Assembly: GCA_003973505.1 (NCBI GenBank) | Contig: QNXT01000249.1 | Location: 1 to 7,956 of the forward strand | Source: Bacteroidota bacterium | Lineage (GTDB): Bacteria; Bacteroidota; Bacteroidia; Bacteroidales; UBA1556 | Direction of reading: 5' to 3' | DNA: 7,956 nucleotides | Shown: one piece after another, positions 1 through 6,806 of the stretch | Position numbering within the stretch: position 1 is the first letter of the stretch | How the letters are laid out: the number at the start of each line of letters is the position of its first letter | The notes under the pieces: generated by a model | What the model saw: only the letters and a program-made list of their open reading frames with translations | Told to the model about the DNA's origin: nothing | Databases searched by the model: none | Position numbers and translations under genes: made by a program

Positions 1-20
1 GTTAAGGTTGGATTAAAAAT

Positions 21-57
21 AGCAGTACAGGGTTCCCAACCAGGTACTGCTTTTTTT
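21..57 (+). terminator. Rho-independent terminator of an upstream gene
   Basis: Arms AGCAGTAC (21-28) and GTACTGCT (44-51) are perfectly complementary. An inner stem GGTT/AACC (31-34 with 38-41) closes on a CCC loop, with an AG/AG internal loop between the two stems. A run of seven T follows (51-57), which gives the plus-strand polarity. It probably ends a gene whose body lies outside the window. One frame reads LRLD then TAA at 14-16 just before the stem, which could be the end of that gene, but four codons are too few to assert it. The structure separates the symporter gene from upstream transcription, so the symporter probably has its own promoter between about 58 and 127. I could not find a convincing TAnnTTTG there. 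Confidence 0.85.
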
Positions 58-127
58 ATGGACAAAAATCAAGTAGTATTATTTCAAATATTGTAAGTAT
101 TTTCACGACCTATTTTAAAAGATAAGA

Positions 128-1687
128 ATGCTATTCTATATTCTCTATATCATTATTATATTTCTGATTTGGTACTTAAATCGGAAAACCGATTTTGTGT
201 CTGTTTTTCGAAGTACCGAAAAAACCAGTTGGTTGGTGGCGGGTTTATCCATGTTTATGCTATTTGCTTCAACCGACTCGGCTCAAATGTATAGTGGATT
301 AATCTACGAAAAAGGAATCAGTGGTCTTTGGTTGTTATGGGTGGGAATGCTTTCGACGGCCGTAGTGCCCATAGTGTTTGCTCCTTTATGGGCAAAGCTT
401 GATTTTATTACCGATAATCAGTTTGTTTTATTTCGGTTTTCAGGAAAAGGAGCTAAAGTATTACATCAATTTAGAGCGCTTTATGTTGGGGGAATTGTGG
501 TAGCTTTTAGTTTGAGTTTTCAAACGATTGCTTTTAGCCGAATATTGCAGATATTCTTTGATATTAGCGTAAAACAATCGTTGTTAGTTACGGGAGGTTT
601 ATTAAGTCTTTTTGCATTAAAAAATAGCTTTGCCAATAAGTTCAAAACCGACATATTTCATGCAATAATTTATTTTATTTCTGTTGCTGTTTCGTTTTAT
701 TTTTTAAGTGAATATAGTGGCGGGCTAAGTACGGCTATAAATGACATTCGGCAAAGTGCTCCAGATAAGTTAAGCCTTTTTCCATCTTCTGAAAATAAAG
801 AGCTTCTATATGCACTGTTTGTTTACCTCGGAATTCAGTGGTGGAGTACTAGTTTGTTTGATGGGGGTGGACCTGAAATGGCAAGATATACAGCACCAGG
901 AACACGATGGGGTGCTATAAAAGTGGGCTTAACTCCCATAGTATTAAATATTATGGTAATCTTAGTTCTTATTTCGATGACTCTAATGAGTTTTGTTCAT
1001 TTACCTCCAAATCAAGAGGGAGAATTAATAATGATTGAGGCTATTTTCAAGAATGTTCCCAATAGTTTAACCCCCATAATTCTACTAGGATTTTTTGCTT
1101 TATTTATTACCACCGCCGAGTCTGTTATGAATTGGGGAGCTTCGTTTATTACGGTTGATTTTTATAAAGGCTATATAGCAAAAGATAAAAGCAAAAGTCA
1201 TTATAAACGATTTTCATTTTTTGTAATGCTCTTATTAAGTGTCTTTTCACTCGTAATTTCATTTTATATTGATAGTTTAGAGAGTTTGATAAAAATTGTA
1301 TTTTCCATTTCGGCAGGTGTAGCGCCCGTGTTTATTTTACGATGGTTTTGGATGCGAGTTAATGCTTGGTCGCAGCTGGCCGCAATGCTAAGTTCCGGAG
1401 TTTATACACTGCTATTTTATCTTGTGCAGGATTATTTTCAAACCTTCTTCGAGCAATCAGTTCTTCATGCCTATGAATGGAGGATGATTATTGTTACAGT
1501 ACTCACGACCATAACATGGATTGTTGTAACTTTCTTAACTCCCAAAGATGACCGTATCACGATCGAACGATTTCGAAAAATTCTCCCTTCCACACATGAA
1601 ATAATTAAGTCCTTTGCAATCGCATTTTTAATAGGGATTATCGTATTAAGCACTACCGTTTTATTGATTATTTTGTTGGTGGGGTAG
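128..1687 (+). CDS. Sodium:solute symporter (SSS) family transporter
   Basis: This is a 519-residue inner-membrane protein with about 13-14 hydrophobic segments (roughly 2-18, 36-56, 66-86, 119-139, 150-168, 176-195, 228-245, 266-290, 315-335, 362-381, 386-405, 415-435, 452-470, 494-517). Size and layout fit the SSS family, which couples Na+ entry to solute uptake. Family-like features are an unwound first core helix (LFASTDSAQMYSG, 46-57), a WWSTSLFDGGG loop (238-248), and ALFITTAESVMNWGASF (324-340). In the last of these, T328/T329 sit where SSS proteins carry the Na2-site Ser/Thr pair; this alignment is from memory. The ATG at 128 starts directly in the first helix, with the A-rich leader AAAAGATAAGA and no Shine-Dalgarno. 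The substrate cannot be read from sequence. The neighbouring hut operon makes histidine or urocanate possible, but the gene is convergent with it, so this is only a contextual guess. Other SSS substrates (sugars, proline, carboxylates) remain open. Confidence 0.88.
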   Translation: MLFYILYIIIIFLIWYLNRKTDFVSVFRSTEKTSWLVAGLSMFMLFASTDSAQMYSGLIYEKGISGLWLLWVGMLSTAVVPIVFAPLWAKLDFITDNQFVLFRFSGKGAKVLHQFRALYVGGIVVAFSLSFQTIAFSRILQIFFDISVKQSLLVTGGLLSLFALKNSFANKFKTDIFHAIIYFISVAVSFYFLSEYSGGLSTAINDIRQSAPDKLSLFPSSENKELLYALFVYLGIQWWSTSLFDGGGPEMARYTAPGTRWGAIKVGLTPIVLNIMVILVLISMTLMSFVHLPPNQEGELIMIEAIFKNVPNSLTPIILLGFFALFITTAESVMNWGASFITVDFYKGYIAKDKSKSHYKRFSFFVMLLLSVFSLVISFYIDSLESLIKIVFSISAGVAPVFILRWFWMRVNAWSQLAAMLSSGVYTLLFYLVQDYFQTFFEQSVLHAYEWRMIIVTVLTTITWIVVTFLTPKDDRITIERFRKILPSTHEIIKSFAIAFLIGIIVLSTTVLLIILLVG

Positions 1688-1692
1688 AATAG

Positions 1693-1890
1693 TGGGCTTT
1701 TTGCAATATATCCAATATTTTCATTAAAGTTAATTCACTACTTTATCCAAAGCATAGTTCTTTTACAGAGCCACTTCAACAATTTGAGTACGAATCAGAA
1801 TTACTACTGCAAGTAATTCCTGTCCGCTTGAATTGTACTTTAGAGGAAACGATTTTGCAGATAACAGAGGAGATGTTGGTAAAGAGTTAG
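1693..1890 (+). pseudogene. Possible remnant of a fumarylacetoacetate hydrolase-family gene
   Basis: Between TAG at 1690 and TAG at 1888 one plus-strand frame is open for 65 codons and reads like protein, but it has no ATG before 1873. Segments SNIFIKVNSLLYP (from 1711) and QFEYESELLLQV (from 1780), followed by TLEETILQITEEM, resemble in order the N-terminal part of FAH-family proteins: a [V/I]F.KP..S.L stretch, then .YE.EL...I, then a short helix. Typical members have some 200 or more residues. Here the N-terminal region before IFIK and all the C-terminal catalytic region would be missing, so this would be a decayed fragment wedged between the symporter and the hut operon. The match is by eye from memory of the family, and an open frame of 65 codons can occur by chance. 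The hairpin at 1876-1908 covers its last codons. Confidence 0.3.
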
Positions 1891-1908
1891 AGTCTAATTC
1901 TTTACCAA
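1876..1908 (-). terminator. Long hairpin after hutI, likely operon 3' end
   Basis: Arms TTGGTAAAGAGTTAGA (1876-1891) and TCTAATTCTTTACCAA (1893-1908) are inverted repeats with one mismatch (1886/1898, a G-U wobble in plus-strand RNA and an A-C in minus-strand RNA). In RNA this gives about a 14-bp stem with a 5-base loop. An outer pair GAGGAG (1867-1872) and CTCCTC (1919-1924) extends the symmetry around an unpaired region. The stem begins 24 bases past the hutI stop codon and lies in the gap where the symporter and hut transcripts converge. There is no T-run on either strand, so it is not a textbook intrinsic terminator. Protection of the hut mRNA 3' end, or termination without a U-tract, are the alternatives. 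Confidence 0.45.
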
Positions 1909-1932
1909 TATATTACTTCTCCTCAAAATCCA

Positions 1933-3171
1933 TCAAAACATTTTCTCACCCTTTAAATAAACGGATTCAATTTTATTTGAACCAAAATTATAAGGGATGG
2001 ATGCATAAGAGTTTATGGGTTTTGTTATAATGATATTTGCCCATTTTCCTTTACTAATACTACCAAGTTCATTTTCCAGTCCCATAGCATAGGCTCCGTT
2101 AAGGGTTGCGGCATTAATGGCTTCTTCGGGTGTTATTTTCATCTTAATACAAGCGGTTGCCACCACAAAATTCATATTTCCGGATGGGGTAGAGCCTGGG
2201 TTATAATCAGATGCTAAGGCCAAAGGCAAACCTGCTTGGATAATCTTTCGAGCAGGAGTATATGGAATACTCAGAAAGTAGGAGCATGAGGGTAGTGCTA
2301 CCGGCATGGTTTTACTATTTTGCAAAACCTTGATATCTTCATCATTAAGAACTTCCAAATGATCCACTGATAGCGCATTATATTTTACGCCCACGGCTAC
2401 ACCGCCAATTGCATTAAACTGATTTACATGTATCTTTGGAATGAGCCCATATTGTTTTCCTGCTTTGAGGATAAACTCTGTATCTTCAACTGAGAAATAC
2501 CCTTTTTCACAAAAAATATCAACATAGTCAGCCAGCTTTTCTTTAGCTATTTCAGGCATAATCTCATCCACAAGCATCTTAAGGTAGGCTTCTTTATTGT
2601 CTTTATACTCAGCGGGTATAGCATGAGCACCTAGAAATGTGGCCTTAATGTGAACTTGGGTATTTTCTCTTAGCTTTTTTATGACACGCAGCATTTTTAG
2701 CTCACTTTCATAACTTAATCCGTAGCCCGATTTTATTTCAACGGCACCCGTACCTTGTTCAATGATTTCATCCAAGCGATTTTTACTTTCGGTATAAAGT
2801 TGCTCTTCGCTTATTTCTGCTATTATTTTTGCCGAATTAAGTATTCCACCCCCACGCTTTGCAATTTCTTCGTAGGACAAACCATTGATTTTATCTACAA
2901 ACTCACCTTCGCGATTTCCGGCATACACAAGGTGGGTATGTGAATCGCAATAAGTGGGCATGATGATACGGTCGCTGGCATCAACCATTTCAATTTCTTC
3001 CATTTTGGGACAATTATCCATTGTTCCAAAATCTTTAATTTTCCCTTCTTTAACTAAAAGAAAGGCGTTCTTAATGCAGGGCAATTGTTTCATATCATCG
3101 CCTGCAACAAAGGGAATTGGCTCAGTGCGTACCTGAACCAATTCCTTTATATTTACAAATAAGGTCGTCAT
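1933..3171 (-). CDS. hutI: Imidazolonepropionase
   Basis: This 412-residue cytosolic metal-dependent amidohydrolase hydrolyses 4-imidazolone-5-propionate to N-formimino-L-glutamate, the third step of histidine breakdown. Length is normal for HutI. The metal-binding DSHTHLVYAG motif gives H78 and H80. Further expected ligands or catalytic residues are H248 (in KIHVNQF), H271 (in VDHLE) and D322 (in ASDYNPGS), matching H80, H82, H249, H272 and D324 of the B. subtilis enzyme by my recollection. Substrate-loop motifs YAGNRE (83-88), GGGI (107-110) and EIKSGYGL (145-152) are present. One oddity is Q251 where many HutI proteins have Glu in HADE. The ATG at 3171-3169 overlaps the hutU stop by one base (TAATG), so translation is probably coupled and this start is well supported. 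It is the last gene of the operon and is followed by a hairpin. Confidence 0.97.
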   Translation of the reverse strand: MTTLFVNIKELVQVRTEPIPFVAGDDMKQLPCIKNAFLLVKEGKIKDFGTMDNCPKMEEIEMVDASDRIIMPTYCDSHTHLVYAGNREGEFVDKINGLSYEEIAKRGGGILNSAKIIAEISEEQLYTESKNRLDEIIEQGTGAVEIKSGYGLSYESELKMLRVIKKLRENTQVHIKATFLGAHAIPAEYKDNKEAYLKMLVDEIMPEIAKEKLADYVDIFCEKGYFSVEDTEFILKAGKQYGLIPKIHVNQFNAIGGVAVGVKYNALSVDHLEVLNDEDIKVLQNSKTMPVALPSCSYFLSIPYTPARKIIQAGLPLALASDYNPGSTPSGNMNFVVATACIKMKITPEEAINAATLNGAYAMGLENELGSISKGKWANIIITKPINSYASIPYNFGSNKIESVYLKGEKMF

Positions 3172-5168
3172 TAAAATAAATCATTAAGAAGATTATCATC
3201 AACTATATTAGGTAAAGTGACTTTTAGATTTGGCGAACGATCCATTTCACGTTTGATGGCAAACAATGCTTCGTTGTTACGAGCCCAACTTCTACGTGCA
3301 ATACCGTTATTTACATCATAAAATAGCATTCTTTTCAAACGCACTTCGGCTTCTTGCGAACCGTCGAGTAGCATTCCAAATCCGCCATTCATCACTTCGC
3401 CCCAGCCAACACCGCCGCCATTATGAATGGAAACCCATGTAGCTCCACGGAAACTGTCGCCAATTACATTTTGGATAGCCATATCGGCAGTGAATTTACT
3501 ACCATCATATATATTTGAGGTTTCACGATATGGAGAATCGGTTCCACTCACATCATGATGGTCGCGACCCAATACCACAGGACCAATCTTATTCGCTGCG
3601 ATGGCATCGTTAAAGGCCTTCGCAATTTTCATACGACCTTCAGCATCAGCGTAAAGAATGCGTGCCTGTGAACCTACGACCATTTTGTTTTTCTTGGCAT
3701 CACGAATCCATGTGATATTGTCTTGCATTTGCAATTGTATTTCTTCGGGTGAATGATCCATTATTTCTTGCAATACATCCATGGCTATCTGATCGGTTGC
3801 ATCCAAATCTTCTGGTTTTCCTGATGCACATACCCAACGAAATGGCCCAAATCCATAGTCAAAACACATGGGGCCGAGAATATCTTGAACATAAGATTTA
3901 TACTTAAAATCGATGTTGTTTTCAGCCATAATATCGGCACCCGCTCTTGATGCTTCGAGTAGGAAAGCATTTCCGTAATCGAAGAAATAGGTTCCCTTCG
4001 CTGTATGGCGATTTATCGCTGCAGCTTGACGGCGTAAACTTGCTTGTACTTTTTCCTTAAATAATTCAGGTTCTTCGCGAATAAGTCGATTAGACTCTTC
4101 GAAAGAAACATCAACAGGGTAGTAGCCACCTGTCCAAGGGATATGTAATGATGTTTGGTCGGAACCTACATGAATAAATATATTCTCGGTATCGAATTTT
4201 TCCCATACATCAACCACATTACCAATATAGGCAATCGATACGGTTTCTTCATTGGCTTGAGCCTGACGAACTCTTTTTAGTAAGTCGTCCATATTATCAA
4301 TCAATACATCTACCCAGCCTTGTTCATGGCGTTTTCGAGCGGCCTTTTCATTTACCTCAGCGGCTACCGATATACAGCCTGCAATATTTCCAGCTTTGGG
4401 TTGTGCGCCACTCATTCCTCCTAAACCAGCGGTTAGGAATATTTTTCCTTTTGGAGTTTCCGTCTTTTTCAATATTTTACGGAAAGCATTCATCAGGGTA
4501 ATTGTGGTTCCATGCACAATTCCTTGAGGCCCGATATACATATAGGAACCTGCGGTCATTTGACCATACTGCGTAACTCCTAAGGCATTGTATTTCTCCC
4601 AATCGTCAGGTTTTGAGTAATTAGGAATCATTAGTCCGTTGGTAATAATTACTCGGGGAGCTTCTTTCGAAGAAGGAAACAATCCCATTGGGTGACCAGA
4701 ATACATATTCAATGTTTGCTCATCGGTCATGGTGGCCAAATATTGCATGGTCAATAAGTATTGTGCCCAATTTTGAAATACGGCTCCATTGCCGCCATAA
4801 GTAATCAATTCCATTGGATGCTGAGCTACGGCTGGGTCAAGATTGTTTTGTATCATCATCATAATACCAGCAGCCTGTAATGTTTGGGCTGGATATTCTT
4901 GTATTGGACGGGCATACATTTCGTAATCAGGCTTGAATCGGTACATATAGATTCGGCCATAATCTTGCAATTCTTGTGCAAATTCTACAGCAAGTTCTTG
5001 ATGCCATTTTTTAGGGAAATAGCGCAAAGCATTGCGAATTGCCAATTGTTTTTCTTCAATAGACAATATGTCTTTTCTTTTTGGAGCTCTATTTATTCCT
5101 TCAGGATAAGCTTTTTTTGAAGGTAGCTCAGAAGGAATTCCTTGTAATATTTGTTCTTTAAAAGTCAT
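3171..5168 (-). CDS. hutU: Urocanate hydratase, long (animal-like) form
   Basis: This 665-residue cytosolic enzyme adds water to urocanate to form 4-imidazolone-5-propionate, using tightly bound NAD+ as an electrophile. Visible motifs are YGGNGAVFQNWAQY (124-137), the dinucleotide-binding glycine stretch GLGGMSGAQPKAG (248-260), GSDQTS (335-340), FGPFRWVCASG (440-450) with C447 at the conserved active-site cysteine, RDHHDVSGTDS (535-545), and HNGGGVGWGE (582-591). The protein is about 100 residues longer than the roughly 555-residue HutU of Pseudomonas and Bacillus. It has FGPFRWVC where the short form has FQGLPARICW, and in both points it resembles vertebrate UROC1 (about 676 residues, from memory). 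It starts at the ATG 13 bp after the hutH stop, behind an A/T-rich leader without a Shine-Dalgarno. No frameshift or missing core motif is visible. Confidence 0.97.
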   Translation of the reverse strand: MTFKEQILQGIPSELPSKKAYPEGINRAPKRKDILSIEEKQLAIRNALRYFPKKWHQELAVEFAQELQDYGRIYMYRFKPDYEMYARPIQEYPAQTLQAAGIMMMIQNNLDPAVAQHPMELITYGGNGAVFQNWAQYLLTMQYLATMTDEQTLNMYSGHPMGLFPSSKEAPRVIITNGLMIPNYSKPDDWEKYNALGVTQYGQMTAGSYMYIGPQGIVHGTTITLMNAFRKILKKTETPKGKIFLTAGLGGMSGAQPKAGNIAGCISVAAEVNEKAARKRHEQGWVDVLIDNMDDLLKRVRQAQANEETVSIAYIGNVVDVWEKFDTENIFIHVGSDQTSLHIPWTGGYYPVDVSFEESNRLIREEPELFKEKVQASLRRQAAAINRHTAKGTYFFDYGNAFLLEASRAGADIMAENNIDFKYKSYVQDILGPMCFDYGFGPFRWVCASGKPEDLDATDQIAMDVLQEIMDHSPEEIQLQMQDNITWIRDAKKNKMVVGSQARILYADAEGRMKIAKAFNDAIAANKIGPVVLGRDHHDVSGTDSPYRETSNIYDGSKFTADMAIQNVIGDSFRGATWVSIHNGGGVGWGEVMNGGFGMLLDGSQEAEVRLKRMLFYDVNNGIARRSWARNNEALFAIKREMDRSPNLKVTLPNIVDDNLLNDLF

Positions 5169-5181
5169 GGTATAATATTTT

Positions 5182-6672
5182 TTACTTTACTATAAAAGCA
5201 CGTGTTTTTACTAAATGAATCATCATATTTATATCGTCTTTAAGAATACGATCATCTTCTAATTTATCAACATGTTTGCGGATAATTTGGAAGTTTTTCT
5301 CTACTAAAGTGGAGAAACGATAATCTTTTCTAAATTCCAAAGCCTGTGCTGAATACATTAATTCGATAGCAAGAATTTTTTCAAGATTTCCTAAAATTTG
5401 ATTGAATTTACGGCCTGAAATACTTCCCATGGAAACATGGTCTTCTTGTCCTAATGAAGTAGGAACGCTATCTGCTGATGGAGGAAAACAAAGGGATTTA
5501 TTCTCTGTAACTAAAGCCGCAGTAGTATATTGAGGAATCATAAAACCAGAATTTAGTCCTCCACCTTCAGTAAGCAAACGAGGTAAACCAAATTTGCCTT
5601 CTAGTAGCAAATACGAACGACGGTCGGAAATATTTCCAAGCTCGGCAGCAGCTAAAGCTCCATAATCTAATACCATTGCCATGGGTTGTCCGTGGAAGTT
5701 ACCCCCCGAAATAGCTTCGGTTTCACTAAGTACGATTGGGTTATCTGTTACGGAATTCATTTCAATAGTAGCCATTTCTTTCAAATGAAAATAGGCATTG
5801 CGTGAAGCTCCATGAACCTGAGGAATGCAGCGCATAGAGTAGGGGTCTTGTACTCGTGCACAGTCAACATGCGAAGCAATATTCTCAGAATCGCCTAATA
5901 TATTTCGCATATGCTCAGCCACTTCAATAGTACCTTTATAAGGTCGTATTGTATGCAATTGTGCTTTGAATGGGGATGCACTTCCCTGGTATCCTTCGAT
6001 ACTCATGGCACCTGCCATATCAGCTAAGTCGAGTAGGTATTCCATTTTATGAAGCCCTACAATGGCATGAGCTAGTATGAATTGTGTTCCATTAATTAAG
6101 CCCAAACCTTCTTTGGCTGCAAGCTTAATAGGCTGTAAATTATGTTTTGCTAGAACCTCTTTTGCGGGAATTATTTCATCGTTTATCCAAAACTCTCCTT
6201 CGCCCAATAAAGGCAAAAACAAATGTGATAAAGGAGCTAAATCGCCTGATGCCCCCACTGAGCCTTGCTCGGGAACTACAGGCAATAAATCATGATCAAT
6301 AAAATAGAGAATTCGTTCAATAACTTCTAAGCGAACACCCGAAAAACCCTGACAAAGTGCATGTACTTTTGCAATCATCATGATTTTCGACAATTGTTTA
6401 TCAATTGGATTTCCCACGCCTACAGCATGTGTAATCAATAGGTTTTCTTGAAGTTTACTAGTCTCATCAGCTGTGATTTGCACATCGCAAAGTGGTCCAA
6501 AACCCGTGTTAATTCCATAAACGGCTTTCGAGCCATTGGACATTACATCTACTTTACGTCGGCATTCATTAACTTTTTCAATGGCTTCAGGTGTTAGAAC
6601 CCCTTTCATTTCTCCGTTGGCTAGTGCAATAACTTTATCTACAGTTAATTGCTCAATTCCATATTTAAACAT
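5182..6672 (-). CDS. hutH: Histidine ammonia-lyase (histidase)
   Basis: This 496-residue cytosolic enzyme removes ammonia from L-histidine to give trans-urocanate, the committing step of the pathway. The electrophilic MIO cofactor forms from A141-S142-G143 inside GSVGASGDLAPLSH (137-150). Other active-site residues of the aromatic ammonia-lyase family are in place: Y52 (VYGINTGFG), H82 (THAVGVGN), N194 (LINGTQ), Y278 and R281 (DPYSMRC), F326 (SGGNFHGQP) and E410 (GQEDHVSMGS). Length fits HutH (about 500). A tyrosine ammonia-lyase is less likely because the gene sits with hutU and hutI and H82 is followed by the usual HutH context. It is the first gene of the operon, divergent from the LysR gene. 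The ATG at 6672 has no Shine-Dalgarno, and the predicted leader is about 70 bases from the -7 element at 6756-6749. Confidence 0.98.
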   Translation of the reverse strand: MFKYGIEQLTVDKVIALANGEMKGVLTPEAIEKVNECRRKVDVMSNGSKAVYGINTGFGPLCDVQITADETSKLQENLLITHAVGVGNPIDKQLSKIMMIAKVHALCQGFSGVRLEVIERILYFIDHDLLPVVPEQGSVGASGDLAPLSHLFLPLLGEGEFWINDEIIPAKEVLAKHNLQPIKLAAKEGLGLINGTQFILAHAIVGLHKMEYLLDLADMAGAMSIEGYQGSASPFKAQLHTIRPYKGTIEVAEHMRNILGDSENIASHVDCARVQDPYSMRCIPQVHGASRNAYFHLKEMATIEMNSVTDNPIVLSETEAISGGNFHGQPMAMVLDYGALAAAELGNISDRRSYLLLEGKFGLPRLLTEGGGLNSGFMIPQYTTAALVTENKSLCFPPSADSVPTSLGQEDHVSMGSISGRKFNQILGNLEKILAIELMYSAQALEFRKDYRFSTLVEKNFQIIRKHVDKLEDDRILKDDINMMIHLVKTRAFIVK

Positions 6673-6703
6673 AATATATTGATTTTATGATTTATATACT
6701 CTT

Positions 6704-6742
6704 GAATTTGCATGAAAAATTCTTTAGTCGAATTTTTCGTGC
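6704..6742. promoter_or_regulatory. Putative LysR operator (dyad with T-N11-A box)
   Basis: GCATGAAAAATTC (6710-6722) and GAATTTTTCGTGC (6730-6742) form a 13-bp inverted repeat with one mismatch around a 7-bp spacer. The core TTC-N7-GAA (6720-6732) is a T-N11-A box, the LysR-type binding motif. A further half-site GAATTT at 6704-6709 lies 13 bp from AAATTC at 6717, which in turn lies 13 bp from GAATTT at 6730, so three alternating half-sites have equal spacing. The dyad would cover about +1 to +33 of the hutH transcript and about -30 to -65 of the LysR promoter. This placement suggests autoregulation and a roadblock on hutH. The repeat is seen directly; the bound protein is inferred. As RNA it could also form a hairpin at the hut mRNA 5' end. 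Confidence 0.55.
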
Positions 6743-6753
6743 TTTGTACAAAG
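6742..6753. repeat. Perfect 12-bp palindrome over the hutH -7 element
   Basis: CTTTGTACAAAG reads identically on both strands. It covers the TTTG of the hutH -7 element (6749-6752 region) and the probable transcription start, and it abuts the larger dyad at 6742. It could be an additional regulator site, or simply arise because the -7 element's TTTG is mirrored by chance. Confidence 0.5.
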
Positions 6754-6756
6754 ATA
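6749..6756 (-). promoter_or_regulatory. Bacteroidota-type -7 element for the hut operon
   Basis: Read on the minus strand the bases are TATCTTTG, an exact match to the TAnnTTTG -7 consensus of Bacteroidota sigma factors. Transcription would start around 6743-6745, leaving a leader of about 70 bases before hutH. I see no TTTG/TTG -33 element at the usual distance upstream. That fits a promoter needing an activator, with the phased GGTAT repeat (6783-6769) in its place. Confidence 0.55.
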
Positions 6757-6760
6757 TGTT

Positions 6761-6768
6761 TACTTTTG
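6761..6768 (+). promoter_or_regulatory. Bacteroidota-type -7 element for the LysR gene
   Basis: TACTTTTG matches TAnnTTTG on the plus strand, giving a start near 6773-6775 and a leader of about 32 bases to the ATG at 6807. A TTTG at 6743-6746 lies 14 bp upstream, shorter than the usual 17-23, so the -33 element is doubtful. This element is only 4 bp from the hutH -7 element facing the other way, so the two polymerase footprints would overlap. Confidence 0.45.
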
Positions 6769-6783
6769 ATACCTAATAATACC
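6769..6783 (-). repeat. Helically phased GGTAT direct repeat upstream of the hut promoter
   Basis: On the minus strand the sequence is GGTAT-TATTA-GGTAT, two identical pentamers one helical turn (10 bp) apart. The repeat sits 13-27 bp upstream of the hutH -7 element, where a -33 box or an activator contact would be expected. The repeat is seen directly; a regulatory role is inferred, and short AT-rich repeats like this can occur by chance. Confidence 0.3.
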
Positions 6784-6806
6784 GATTATGTTAATAATTG
6801 ATAACT

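Noticed and set aside
58..127. Search for a TAnnTTTG promoter in front of the symporter
   Set aside because: TATTTTAA and similar strings occur but none matches the element, so no promoter is annotated.
1833..2030. 65-codon plus-strand open frame running into the hutI 3' end
   Set aside because: Nearly half of it is antisense to the well-supported hutI, its residues look random, and a different frame in the same gap (1693-1890) is more protein-like.
4884..5120. 78-codon plus-strand open frame inside hutU
   Set aside because: It is fully antisense to a conserved enzyme gene and has an atypical composition; it is a shadow of hutU codons.
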